DNA of 64,000 nucleotides, from positions 1-64,000 of the forward strand of contig JBPOGA010000012.1 of NCBI GenBank assembly GCA_051252415.1, in the 5' to 3' direction. The notes beneath the pieces were generated by a model that saw only the letters and a program-made list of their open reading frames with translations, was not told where the DNA came from and did no database searches. Source of the DNA: JBPOFY01 sp051252415 (GTDB lineage Bacteria; Verrucomicrobiota; Verrucomicrobiia; Opitutales; Coraliomargaritaceae). Position 1 is the stretch's first letter. Each line of letters opens with the position of its first letter. Both the position numbers and the translations under genes were made by a program. Shown piece after piece: positions 27,854-36,710 of this stretch.

Positions 27854-28992
27854 AGATCACGCTGTCTCCCAAGCGCAGGCATTTCCCATGTGCGAAATCC
27901 ATTCAAAATGATCCCGATCAAGACAAACATGAATACTAAATTAGAACCGCCATACGAAATAAACGGCAACGACATCCCTTTCGTTGGTAGGCAACCAGTG
28001 ACCACACCGATATTAATCAACGCTTGAAAAGTAACGAAGAGCAATGCGCCCATCACCAGTAGATACTGATACAAATTCGGTGCACGTTTGAGCTGTAACA
28101 CTCCAATGAAAAACAAGATCATATATAGGACGACGACGCCGGCAGTAAATTGCAGACCCAATTCTTCGCCAACAATTGCAAAAATGAAATCGGTGTGCGC
28201 CTCAGGCAGGAAAGATAACTGCTGTCGACCAGAACCCAAGCCAACACCATGTATTCCTCCCGCGCCGAAGGCCAAAATTCCCTGCCAAAGCTGATACGAG
28301 CTATCACTGCGATTGCCTTCCACATCGAGAAACGAAGTAATACGCTTGAGTCGAACGGGGTCATGATAAACTGCGACCGAGAAAATAGTTAACGCGGCAA
28401 TTGCGGTGGGAATCAAAAATTTCAAACGCACACCTGCTAGAAACATCATGGTGCCACCGACCAAGCCACATAGAAAGGCTGTGCCGAAGTCCGGCTCAAT
28501 AATAATAAGGCCACAAATCACTGCGACGATACCACATGGCACGATGTAACCACGCATAATATCATCTAAAAATCGACGATTTAGGGCTAAGTAATGTGCC
28601 ATCACAAAGAGTAGGCCTAGCTTACCAATCTCCGAAACTTGTAAACGCATGGGACCAAAATCCATCCAGCGTTGAGCACCATTCACGCGCACACCGATGC
28701 CGGGGATCAACACCAACACTAGCATGAGCACAGAGCCACCCGCCAAAACGTATGCATAAGGCCGCAGAGCTTCTAGCTTAACGATCATGGTGAAGACACC
28801 CGCAAGCGTCGCGAACACCAGCCATATCGCCTGCTTTCGCAGTAACGTAGTAGGATCATCGTGCATCGATTGCGACACACTGAACAAGATGACTAGCCCC
28901 AGAAATGTAAGTGAGAAGACAATCAGGCTCATGAAAACTCCCGCAGGCGGAATTCGCCAAAAGGGGGTTCGCGAGACCGTGCGGTTGCTCAT
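27850..28992 (-). CDS. ftsW: Lipid II polymerase FtsW (SEDS family)
   Basis: The 380-residue polytopic protein has about ten hydrophobic helices and the SEDS signatures: the IEPDFGTAFLCGLVGGTMMFLAG block near 169-191, the loop LPEAHTDFIFAIVGEELG near 274-291, and the C-terminal KGMSLPFISYGGSNL near 338-352. FtsW polymerises lipid II into septal glycan together with FtsI. Its position inside dcw favours FtsW over RodA. A LysM gene precedes it by 38 nt. Confidence 0.95.
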   Translation of the reverse strand: MSNRTVSRTPFWRIPPAGVFMSLIVFSLTFLGLVILFSVSQSMHDDPTTLLRKQAIWLVFATLAGVFTMIVKLEALRPYAYVLAGGSVLMLVLVLIPGIGVRVNGAQRWMDFGPMRLQVSEIGKLGLLFVMAHYLALNRRFLDDIMRGYIVPCGIVAVICGLIIIEPDFGTAFLCGLVGGTMMFLAGVRLKFLIPTAIAALTIFSVAVYHDPVRLKRITSFLDVEGNRSDSSYQLWQGILAFGAGGIHGVGLGSGRQQLSFLPEAHTDFIFAIVGEELGLQFTAGVVVLYMILFFIGVLQLKRAPNLYQYLLVMGALLFVTFQALINIGVVTGCLPTKGMSLPFISYGGSNLVFMFVLIGIILNGFRTWEMPALGRQRDL

Positions 28993-29029
28993 TCTATGTC
29001 ACAAAAATTTAGCTAACAATAAGAGCGCA

Positions 29030-30196
29030 CTACTCTTCCAATCGAATGACTGGAATTTCGACAGCATTATCAAACGCACTATCAAAATTGACTGCATTGA
29101 CTTCTTCTTCGACTAAAGGATCCGCCTCGACGACACGAATAGCTACAGGATTATTACTCACGATCGGCGAAGGTGCGCTGTAACTAGCACTCACCGAATT
29201 TGTAGTCGAAGCAGGTGCGACGACGGTTTCTGTTTTAGAATCTACATTTGCAGCACTACCACTTGCACTCACTTGTAGCACTTGGCCGATTTGCAAACTG
29301 CGCGGATCTGTAATTCCGTTGATCGCAAGCAGCTCACCTGAAGTCATTCCATACTTACGAGCGATGGTTGCAGGATACTCACCAGATTTCACCGTATGCG
29401 TGCGAGCAGACCCAGTTGAAACAGGTGCTGGAGTATAGCTAGAAACAGTGGGTGTTGATGAGCTGGAGACATTACTTGATGAACCACCTGTGCTACCTTC
29501 GACTGGGATGAGTAATTTCTCACCAACGCGAATCATATCTGATGTTTTCCCATTGGCTGCCTTAATCGCACGAACTGTTGTGCCGTATTGTTTCGCTATT
29601 TTAGAAAGATTGTCACCAGCCTTTACAGTGTAACTAGATGAAGCCGTATTGTAAGATGTCGGCTGATATGTATCTGCTGTTACAGTGCTGACGGTTGCAG
29701 AACCCCCTTCGGTAGGAATTTGAATCTGCTGACCAATCTTTAAGACTGAGTTTTTATTCAAGCCGTTCGCCGCATACAGTTCGTTAAGTGAAACGCTATA
29801 ACGCTTGGAAATCGCCCAAAGGCTATCGCCCTTCTTGACTGTGTATGCCTCAAAAGAAGGTCCTGAAACTGCAACTGTGGGTGCGTCTACTGTAGCCGGA
29901 ATAGGCTCAAGTGGTGCGACATTGTCGAATTCAGCAAATTCATTGCTATCGATACCAGCATTAAAGGCGGCATCGAGCGTGGAGCCTTCTTCGATGCGAG
30001 TCGCGGCTATCAAATCTCCATTTGTGCGCGCGGCACCCTTCACACTAGAACTCGCGTGAGTCACACGAGTCGTGCGCTCTTGCTGGTAAGTTTGCGTCGG
30101 CGGCTGGGTTGTCCGGCAACCAGGTTGCACAATAAGAACGGTAATCACACCGAGGTGTAAAGAGAGGACAAATCCGAAGATTTTGGATACTTTCAT
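29030..30196 (-). CDS. Secreted protein with three LysM domains
   Basis: The 388-residue product has an N-terminal hydrophobic segment (about 5-26) with a possible lipoprotein cysteine (Cys27 in QPGC), a linker, and three LysM domains at about 118-161, 187-230 and 267-310. Each has the typical TVK.G....IA..Y form. LysM binds glycan strands of peptidoglycan. No catalytic domain such as M23 is visible; the last 75 residues are low-complexity Ser/Ala/Val and acidic. It sits between murD and ftsW, an unusual member of a dcw cluster, so a role in wall binding at the septum is plausible but unproven. Confidence 0.85.
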   Translation of the reverse strand: MKVSKIFGFVLSLHLGVITVLIVQPGCRTTQPPTQTYQQERTTRVTHASSSVKGAARTNGDLIAATRIEEGSTLDAAFNAGIDSNEFAEFDNVAPLEPIPATVDAPTVAVSGPSFEAYTVKKGDSLWAISKRYSVSLNELYAANGLNKNSVLKIGQQIQIPTEGGSATVSTVTADTYQPTSYNTASSSYTVKAGDNLSKIAKQYGTTVRAIKAANGKTSDMIRVGEKLLIPVEGSTGGSSSNVSSSSTPTVSSYTPAPVSTGSARTHTVKSGEYPATIARKYGMTSGELLAINGITDPRSLQIGQVLQVSASGSAANVDSKTETVVAPASTTNSVSASYSAPSPIVSNNPVAIRVVEADPLVEEEVNAVNFDSAFDNAVEIPVIRLEE

Positions 30197-30232
30197 AATA
30201 GGAAATTTTTAATAATTCAGGCTGCATGCACA

Positions 30233-31498
30233 CTATTGCGCGGCTTCGGCTCCATTCAAACTTAAAACAGTAGAAATGAAGCATTTTCCGCGCTCCTCAT
30301 AGGAGGAAAACTGGTCAAAACTAGAAAACCCCGGACTGAGCAGAATATTTGCGTTTTTTACCTCACTGGCAGCTGCAGCTGCAGCGTGTACCGCATCCTC
30401 AAATTTATTGTGATAAACGACAGATTTTAAGTGTTTTGAGAGCTCTGCCCCAAGACGCTTTCCAACTTCGCCATAAACGAAAGCTGCCTCCACATGCGTA
30501 GCTACTTCACTTGCAAAAGCTTCCACATCGCCGCCCTTCACTTGCCCGCCGCCAATCCAATAAATGGGTGACTTTAATGCCGAAAGTGCAGCCAAGGTCG
30601 CATGAAAATTTGTCGCCTTTGAATCGTTCCAAAATTCGAATCCATTCCATTTGGCGACACACTTTAGGCGATGTGGTGCGAGCTCGAAGCAATTCGCAGT
30701 CTCGATCAGCGCTTCGTTCGGCATGTCCAACATCCACCACAACTCAGCCAAAATCGAGAAATTGTCCGTTTGAGGAAAGCGAGCAAATGCAGAATCCTTA
30801 GAGAGCTGAGCAAATAACTCAGGATCTTCATAAGCGACAGAGCATGCATTAAACTCTGACTTCATAAGATTCATCCAATAACTAACTTGCGGCCCGAGCA
30901 CACAAACTCCATTCGGAACTAAGCATTGGAAAAGTTTCGCTTTTGCAGTAAAGTATTCTGACATCGACGCGTATCGATCCAGATGGTCTTCTGCAAAATT
31001 CGTCCACACCAAAGCATCTAATTCAAGGCCAAACGGCATCTCCGCTTGAAATGAGCTAATCTCACACACCGCATAGGCATCGACAGTATTGGCGTCAGAC
31101 AAAGCGGCCGCACTCAGTGGGTAACCAATATTACCGGTCGCCACAGCGGTTTCACCCGCAGCCTCCAAAGCCTGCTTGAGAAATTTTGTCAGTGTGCTTT
31201 TTCCGTTGGTGCCGGTAACTGCAAGAATCTTCCCCTTCCAATAGCGTGCCGCAAAGCCCAACTCACCGTAACACGGCTTTGCTGAATTTACAGCAAGTTG
31301 TCGCCATGGATGCGCTTGACCAAAACCTGGGCTCACAACGACAACATCAAAAGATTCAAGTGTCGCTCCATCAAAGGTATCCGCATCTCCTTTGCCATCT
31401 TGGTCAAACACACAAACTGTATACCCCTGCGCCTCGGCCAAACGGCGCGCGGCTTGTCCGCTGAGTCCTGCGCCAAGTATAGCAATTTTTTGAGTCAT
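30233..31498 (-). CDS. murD: UDP-N-acetylmuramoylalanine--D-glutamate ligase
   Basis: The 421-residue product adds D-Glu to UDP-MurNAc-L-Ala. It starts KIAILGAGLSGQAARRLAE, has the ATP loop AVTGTNGKSTLTKFL near 105-119, SSFQAEM near 155, and the late NDSKATNFHATLAAL block near 300. The ATG at 31498 is chosen because it gives the family N-terminus; the frame stays open to 31777 but that extension overlaps the opposite-strand gene and has no family resemblance. The gene is cut off from mraY by that + strand gene. Confidence 0.94.
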   Translation of the reverse strand: MTQKIAILGAGLSGQAARRLAEAQGYTVCVFDQDGKGDADTFDGATLESFDVVVVSPGFGQAHPWRQLAVNSAKPCYGELGFAARYWKGKILAVTGTNGKSTLTKFLKQALEAAGETAVATGNIGYPLSAAALSDANTVDAYAVCEISSFQAEMPFGLELDALVWTNFAEDHLDRYASMSEYFTAKAKLFQCLVPNGVCVLGPQVSYWMNLMKSEFNACSVAYEDPELFAQLSKDSAFARFPQTDNFSILAELWWMLDMPNEALIETANCFELAPHRLKCVAKWNGFEFWNDSKATNFHATLAALSALKSPIYWIGGGQVKGGDVEAFASEVATHVEAAFVYGEVGKRLGAELSKHLKSVVYHNKFEDAVHAAAAAASEVKNANILLSPGFSSFDQFSSYEERGKCFISTVLSLNGAEAAQ

Positions 31499-31646
31499 AT
31501 TTGTAGTGTATAGCGTGGCTCCAATGCTTACCCAATGAACGAAGTTAGCAAGACTTGAAAAGAACGTAAATACAGAAACTGCGTCGGGCGTTAGTATGAT
31601 AAAGATACCCTTGCTCTGAGAGGACAACCCAATTACATAACGGGAC

Positions 31647-32546
31647 ATGGAGGATAAAAACAACGCAACTAAGTTTAAACTTAGCAAAAAGCCTGAAGTG
31701 GAGAGCCCCGATGCCTCCGACATACCCGAGGCATCCAACCAGCCACGAAAATTAAGAGTTCGCCCGACAACACCCATCGTACCTCAGCCTACAAACGAAT
31801 CCGAGGAAATCACTGTTCACGAAATACTGAATGAAGCTTACGCACCAGATCGAGAAAAAGCGCGACGCGTAAAACGCAATGAACTCAGTAAAAATATCAC
31901 TTTTGTGCTTGGGTTAGCCGCTCTGGCAGTCGTCTTAACATTCGGCTACGCACACTTCTGGAACCAATGGCCGATCGTTCAACCCATTTCATGGTATGCT
32001 CCGTTCATAATTTCACTAGCTGTATCTCTATACATGGTGATCCGAGGCATTTATGTTTTCAAAAGTGCCCGCACGGTATCCATGTTGGTTACAGGAATCA
32101 CACTAGCTGGAGCCCTTAGCTATGTGAATATTGTGGTCCTAGGCGTAACTGCTCAATCCGATCACTACGCGCCAGACAATTGCTTATGGGAAGCTGAAGA
32201 CAGCTTGGAAATGTTACTCGCTTACGAAATCAACGCGTGCCGAGGATGGGCACAGTCTCCGAGTGTATATACATCCATAAGTATGAACCAATATAAAGAA
32301 GTTTTTCGCGCGCTCCCACGCACGGAATGGAAACCATATTTCAAGAAGCACTTAACGTCAGAAGAACTCCAAAAGACCAACTCCATAAACATTGATGAAA
32401 GGATGCGTGTCGTCGCTTCGCGTATGCTAGAGGCACGAGCCAACACGTGGAATGAATTTAATACCCAATACGAAGAACTGCCCATAGAACTACGTATGAA
32501 AAGATGGTTAATCCTCCCGTATACTGCTGCTTTCAAGCTACTGTAA
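31647..32546 (+). CDS. Hypothetical membrane protein inserted in the dcw cluster
   Basis: The 299-residue product has a charged N-terminal region (about 1-80), three hydrophobic helices (about 84-103, 116-138, 144-167) and a soluble C-terminal part (about 170-299) with repeated W/Y and R/E-rich sequence. No family is recognised. It is encoded on the + strand while all other genes for 20 kb are on the - strand, so it interrupts the dcw cluster between mraY and murD. Its DNA is richer in A+T and in AGA/ATA codons than murF or mraY. A palindromic element at 32561-32613 separates it from the mraY end. Confidence 0.75.
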   Translation: MEDKNNATKFKLSKKPEVESPDASDIPEASNQPRKLRVRPTTPIVPQPTNESEEITVHEILNEAYAPDREKARRVKRNELSKNITFVLGLAALAVVLTFGYAHFWNQWPIVQPISWYAPFIISLAVSLYMVIRGIYVFKSARTVSMLVTGITLAGALSYVNIVVLGVTAQSDHYAPDNCLWEAEDSLEMLLAYEINACRGWAQSPSVYTSISMNQYKEVFRALPRTEWKPYFKKHLTSEELQKTNSINIDERMRVVASRMLEARANTWNEFNTQYEELPIELRMKRWLILPYTAAFKLL

Positions 32547-32560
32547 TTTAATCAACATGA

Positions 32561-32613
32561 CTGGCGTGGCTAACGGGATACTTCCGTATCGCTCATCAAG
32601 CCAGCCCCGCCAG
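32561..32613. terminator. Palindromic element, possible bidirectional terminator
   Basis: Nested inverted repeats lie between convergent genes: ctggcg (32561-32566) pairs with cgccag (32608-32613), tggct (32567-32571) with agcca (32599-32603), and gatac (32577-32581) with gtatc (32586-32590) around a ttcc loop. No T tract follows on either side. It could mark the 3' ends of both the + strand gene and the mraY transcript. Confidence 0.5.
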
Positions 32614-32643
32614 ATTTAAAGCAGGCTTCCCAAGTAAACTCGT

Positions 32644-33744
32644 TTAACGTAACTTTAAGGTCGCGAGGCCTGCCATTGCGAAAATAAGGGATAATATCCA
32701 AAAGCGAATCACGACTTTGTTCTCATGCCAGCCTTTCAATTCGAAATGGTGGTGGATCGGAGACATACGAAAAATTCGTTTTTTACGGAGTTTGAACGAA
32801 CCGACTTGTAAGATCACGGAACCTGCTTCCATTACAAAAATACCACCTACAATGATCAATGTGAGTGGCTGATGCACCATAAAGGCGATAATACCGATCA
32901 AACCACCGAGGGCGAGCGAGCCAGTGTCTCCCATGAAGACTTCTGCGGGGTGTGAATTATACCAAAGAAATGCCAGACTCGCACCTAGTAGCGCAGAACA
33001 CACGACTGCGAGCTCCCCTGCCCCAGGGACATTACTGATAAATAAATAATCAGAGATAATCGCATTACCCGCAGCGTAAGCCATAATTGCGAAGGCTAAA
33101 GCCGCTGTCACCGTGCACCCGATAGCAAGCCCATCCACACCATCGGTGAGGTTAATGGCATTACTTGAACCTGCCAAAATCAGAAACAGAAATGGTGCGA
33201 TTATGAAAAGCGACATTTCTGAGATAAGCATTTCTTTATAGAATGGCACCCATAGCTCACGCATTTTTGCAGCAGATTCAGGTGAACTGAGCAGGAGCAA
33301 TAGTGCGACTCCAGTCAGCAGTGCTTGGCCAGCGAGTTTCCAACGACCTGCGAGTCCGTCGCTATTTCCCTTAGTCACTTTCAGGTAATCATCGAGAAAA
33401 CCGATCACAGTCAGCCCTAAGTAAATCAACAGTGCTGTAATCACATAAATATTGGGACGTGCCCAAAGCACAGAACTACCGACAATCGATACGCAAATCA
33501 TCAAGCCTCCCATGGTCGGAGTCTGGGCTTTTGAAGCGTGTAGCTCGGCGAGGTCGCCCACTTCATCTTTATCACGAAATGCTTGTTTTGCGCGCAGCTC
33601 ACGCAATTTTGCAAAAATCCAAGGACCCAAAATAAAACCAATACCCATCGCAGTCATACCTGCAAACGCAGCACGTAGTGTGAGATAGCGAAAGAGGCGA
33701 AGCGGGCCAAAATAGGCTTCAAAATCGGCGAGATAACTGAGCAT
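32644..33744 (-). CDS. mraY: Phospho-N-acetylmuramoyl-pentapeptide transferase
   Basis: The 366-residue polytopic enzyme attaches UDP-MurNAc-pentapeptide to undecaprenyl phosphate, making lipid I. Visible signatures are the TPTMGGLMI block near 75, the Asp pair in FLDDYLKVTKGN near 115-125, NAINLTDGVDGLAIG near 196, and the final HHHFELKGW with its histidine run near 333. About ten hydrophobic helices are present. The start ATG lies 17 nt after murF. Directly before it are ~7-nt units (cctaact, ttcaact, cactacc in mRNA sense). Confidence 0.97.
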   Translation of the reverse strand: MLSYLADFEAYFGPLRLFRYLTLRAAFAGMTAMGIGFILGPWIFAKLRELRAKQAFRDKDEVGDLAELHASKAQTPTMGGLMICVSIVGSSVLWARPNIYVITALLIYLGLTVIGFLDDYLKVTKGNSDGLAGRWKLAGQALLTGVALLLLLSSPESAAKMRELWVPFYKEMLISEMSLFIIAPFLFLILAGSSNAINLTDGVDGLAIGCTVTAALAFAIMAYAAGNAIISDYLFISNVPGAGELAVVCSALLGASLAFLWYNSHPAEVFMGDTGSLALGGLIGIIAFMVHQPLTLIIVGGIFVMEAGSVILQVGSFKLRKKRIFRMSPIHHHFELKGWHENKVVIRFWILSLIFAMAGLATLKLR

Positions 33745-33761
33745 TGGTAGTGAGTTGAAAG

Positions 33762-35150
33762 TTAGGAATTACGAATTTGTTGAGGAAGTAGTTTTTCGAG
33801 TTGGTAGCTACGACTCCCTTTGAGAAACAATGTGCCACGGAATTCGGCAATGTCAGATTTCACATTTTCGATGGATTGTGATATTATGAGCTGCGTTGAG
33901 TCATTTCCGGCGTGGAGAGCCCCTGCTCGGTAAGCCTCGACTAAGGAGTCTGGACCAATAAAATACGCAAAGTCACCTGGACGTAAATCAAGCTGTTTGC
34001 CGATCGAATGGTGTGCCTCCTCTGCGGTTTCGCCAAGTTCGTTCATCGCACCTATTATATACGCTCGGGGCTGGCCTTGGTCTGCTGCTGCTATAAACGC
34101 ATCAAGGGCATCGCTCATGGAAACTGGATTGGCATTATAGCAATCGACATAAAACCACTGCTCACAGTGTGCGAGGATTCGACCGCGATTGGCGGTGGGT
34201 TGCCATTGCCGCATACGCGTTTGTATGTCCGCTTCATCAATACCGAGCGAACGTGCCGCAAGAATCGCCAATGCTGCATTGGTTGCGATGCCGCGACTCG
34301 ACGTGGAGACTTGATAGCTTAATGAAACACCCGCATCCGCCAGTGTGACTTGATAGCCACTCGATTTCGCCTGTAACTGACACGTCACGAACTGAGCGAC
34401 TTGAGTAGTTGGAGCTAGTTCACCTTCTAGATGTAGCACGATCGCGCGCTTCGCTAGTTGCTGAAATGACGGATACTGCAACAAAGCACTGGGAAAGATT
34501 GCTGGAGCATTCGCGACTGATGCTTCAGCCAACCGTGCCTTCTCAGCGGCGACATTCTCAACGGTTTTCAGCAGCTCTAAATGCGCGGGGCCGACATTCG
34601 TTACAATGGTGAGATCAGCACGAATCATTTCACCGAGAAGTTGCATCTCGTCTGGTTGATTGATACCTGCTTCAACCACTGCGAAGTCATGACATTGTGC
34701 ATCTAAATCGAGTAAAGTCATTGGCACACCGATTCGATTATTCCAATTACCCGCTGTGGCATGTGTGCGTTCTTCACCAAGTAAGATACGTAACATCTCT
34801 TTAGTCGAAGTCTTACCGCAACTACCAGTGATACCAACAACTGGTTGATTGAATCGAGCGCGACTTGCAGCACCAACAGATCCAAGTGCGACGAGTGAAT
34901 CACCCACTACACATTGAGGTATTGCCACATCTAGCGGACATTCAACAATTGCGGCGGCGGCACCACCTTCAGCCGCTTGCGCAACGAAGTCGTGCCCATC
35001 ACGAGCGCCACCACTTAGAGCCACAAAACACGCACCCGCCGTGATTTGACGCGCATCAAAGCAAAACTCTGTAATCGCAGGTATTGAATCTTGGGCATGC
35101 CAGACGCCTTGGGTTATGTGTGCCAGTTCGTCTGCGGTGTAAGCATACAT
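33762..35150 (-). CDS. murF: UDP-MurNAc-tripeptide--D-alanyl-D-alanine ligase
   Basis: The 462-residue product adds D-Ala-D-Ala, made by Ddl from the same cluster. It has the ATP loop GITGSCGKTSTKEML near 105-119, AVVEAGINQPDEM near 160, NRIGVPMTLL, and DCYNANPVSMSDALDAF near 333-349, all typical of MurF. ATG at 35150 is preferred. An upstream TTG at 35159, overlapping the murE stop, gives three more residues. It is followed 17 nt later by mraY. Confidence 0.95.
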   Translation of the reverse strand: MYAYTADELAHITQGVWHAQDSIPAITEFCFDARQITAGACFVALSGGARDGHDFVAQAAEGGAAAAIVECPLDVAIPQCVVGDSLVALGSVGAASRARFNQPVVGITGSCGKTSTKEMLRILLGEERTHATAGNWNNRIGVPMTLLDLDAQCHDFAVVEAGINQPDEMQLLGEMIRADLTIVTNVGPAHLELLKTVENVAAEKARLAEASVANAPAIFPSALLQYPSFQQLAKRAIVLHLEGELAPTTQVAQFVTCQLQAKSSGYQVTLADAGVSLSYQVSTSSRGIATNAALAILAARSLGIDEADIQTRMRQWQPTANRGRILAHCEQWFYVDCYNANPVSMSDALDAFIAAADQGQPRAYIIGAMNELGETAEEAHHSIGKQLDLRPGDFAYFIGPDSLVEAYRAGALHAGNDSTQLIISQSIENVKSDIAEFRGTLFLKGSRSYQLEKLLPQQIRNS

Positions 35151-35155
35151 TTTAT

Positions 35156-36625
35156 TCAATACGCTTTCAACGCGATCAAATCGCGAGCGGTTTGCGAGTC
35201 ATCGAATGGAGTGACGGAACCATCAAACTCTTGATACGTCTCATGCCCTTTACCAGCGATCAGAACACAATCACCAGGTTTTGCGGCATCCAGGGCGAGT
35301 GATATTGCACGTTTACGATCTTCGATAAATTCTGCACCTGCTGAACCATCTGCGGCGCGCATGTCATCAAAAATTTGTTCAATTGATTCTGACCGCGGAT
35401 TATCGGATGTGGCAAAGACTTGATCCGCTCCATCCACTGCCGCTTGCAACATCGGTGCGCGCTTCGTGCGATCACGATCACCACCGCAACCAAAGACTAC
35501 TATCAGTTTACCTTCGGTAATTTCCCTCAGCATTTCGCAGGCATGCGCCAAAGCATCATCGGTGTGAGCATAATCCACCAACACATTGAAGGGCTGTGCG
35601 CCATGCACTTTTTCCATACGGCCTGGAACTCCTGGAAATGTAACTAGCCGAGTCAATAGCTCGGTAATTTCATAACCTTTCGCACGGCCAATCGCGAGCG
35701 CCGCGAGTAAATTACTAACGTTATAGCGCCCCAATAGTGGAGACACAACAGAGACCTCCCCTTCTGGCCATGACAAATCAAATTCTGTGCGATCAGCGTA
35801 GAGCTTCACATTACGAGCATGAATGATCGCATTATCAGTCATTCCAAAAGTCACCACAGGCAAACCACCTGGCAGCTCGCCGTGAAGTCGCTTACCATAC
35901 GGACAATCAATATTGATGACTCCAGCTTTCGGTTTGGCTCCGATCTCACCAGTAAAGAGGCGCTTCTTCACCTCGTAGTAAGACTCCATAGTTTTGTGAT
36001 AATCGATATGATCTCGGGTAAGATTCAAGAAAACTGCGACATCAATATCTAAACCATACACTCGCTTCTGATCGAGACCGTGCGAGCTGATTTCCATCAC
36101 TGCTTCTTCACAACCGTTCGTGTGCATCTGACTGAGCAGCGCAAACACATCGACTGATTCGGGCGTTGTCTTAAAAGACGGCAATGTGCGCTTCCCGAGA
36201 TCGTAACGGATCGTGCCGAGTAATCCGACTTGATCGCGACCTCCGATTAAATGCTGCGTAAGCATGGATACAGTCGTTTTACCATTCGTTCCAGTGATAC
36301 CAGAAATACGAAGTTGCTTATCAGGGCAGCCGTAAAACACACGAGAGATTACAGCCAAAGTCTGACGCACATCTTTGACTCTGACGTAATCAATTGGAAA
36401 ATGCGCACCAAGATCTTGCTCGGTAACAATTGCAACTGCACCACGATCAACCGCCTCTTCTACGTAATGATTACCATCTGTGCGTAAACCTCCAATCGCA
36501 AAGAACAGTGCACCAGGCACTACACGACGACTGTCAGTGATTAAACATGTAACAAGTGAATCATCGCGCTGTTTACGCGAGAGCATATCGACCCCATCAA
36601 GCAATTGCGTCAGAGTTGGATTCAT
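35156..36625 (-). CDS. murE: UDP-MurNAc-tripeptide synthetase (meso-diaminopimelate type)
   Basis: The 489-residue product adds the third residue of the stem peptide. The ATP loop is GITGTNGKTTVSML near 110-123. The DNPR motif (ATSDNPRSE, near 405) is the meso-diaminopimelate selector, so the wall should be of the DAP type; enzymes using lysine carry a different motif. The ATG at 36625 is selected because the protein then begins MNPTLTQLLDGV, as MurE enzymes do. A frame from 36739 would overlap ftsI and adds 38 unconvincing residues. No Shine-Dalgarno sequence precedes either start. Confidence 0.94.
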   Translation of the reverse strand: MNPTLTQLLDGVDMLSRKQRDDSLVTCLITDSRRVVPGALFFAIGGLRTDGNHYVEEAVDRGAVAIVTEQDLGAHFPIDYVRVKDVRQTLAVISRVFYGCPDKQLRISGITGTNGKTTVSMLTQHLIGGRDQVGLLGTIRYDLGKRTLPSFKTTPESVDVFALLSQMHTNGCEEAVMEISSHGLDQKRVYGLDIDVAVFLNLTRDHIDYHKTMESYYEVKKRLFTGEIGAKPKAGVINIDCPYGKRLHGELPGGLPVVTFGMTDNAIIHARNVKLYADRTEFDLSWPEGEVSVVSPLLGRYNVSNLLAALAIGRAKGYEITELLTRLVTFPGVPGRMEKVHGAQPFNVLVDYAHTDDALAHACEMLREITEGKLIVVFGCGGDRDRTKRAPMLQAAVDGADQVFATSDNPRSESIEQIFDDMRAADGSAGAEFIEDRKRAISLALDAAKPGDCVLIAGKGHETYQEFDGSVTPFDDSQTARDLIALKAY

Positions 36626-36710
36626 CGATTGATGGCGGTCACAAGGAGCGTTGTTTGATGCGTTGAGGCGAGAGTATGCTTGGCGTGAACTGGCAGCAGA
36701 TAGAAGTGTG

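Noticed and set aside
31499..31777. N-terminal extension of murD
   Set aside because: The 93 extra codons overlap the opposite-strand membrane protein gene, and MurD proteins begin at the ATG at 31498.
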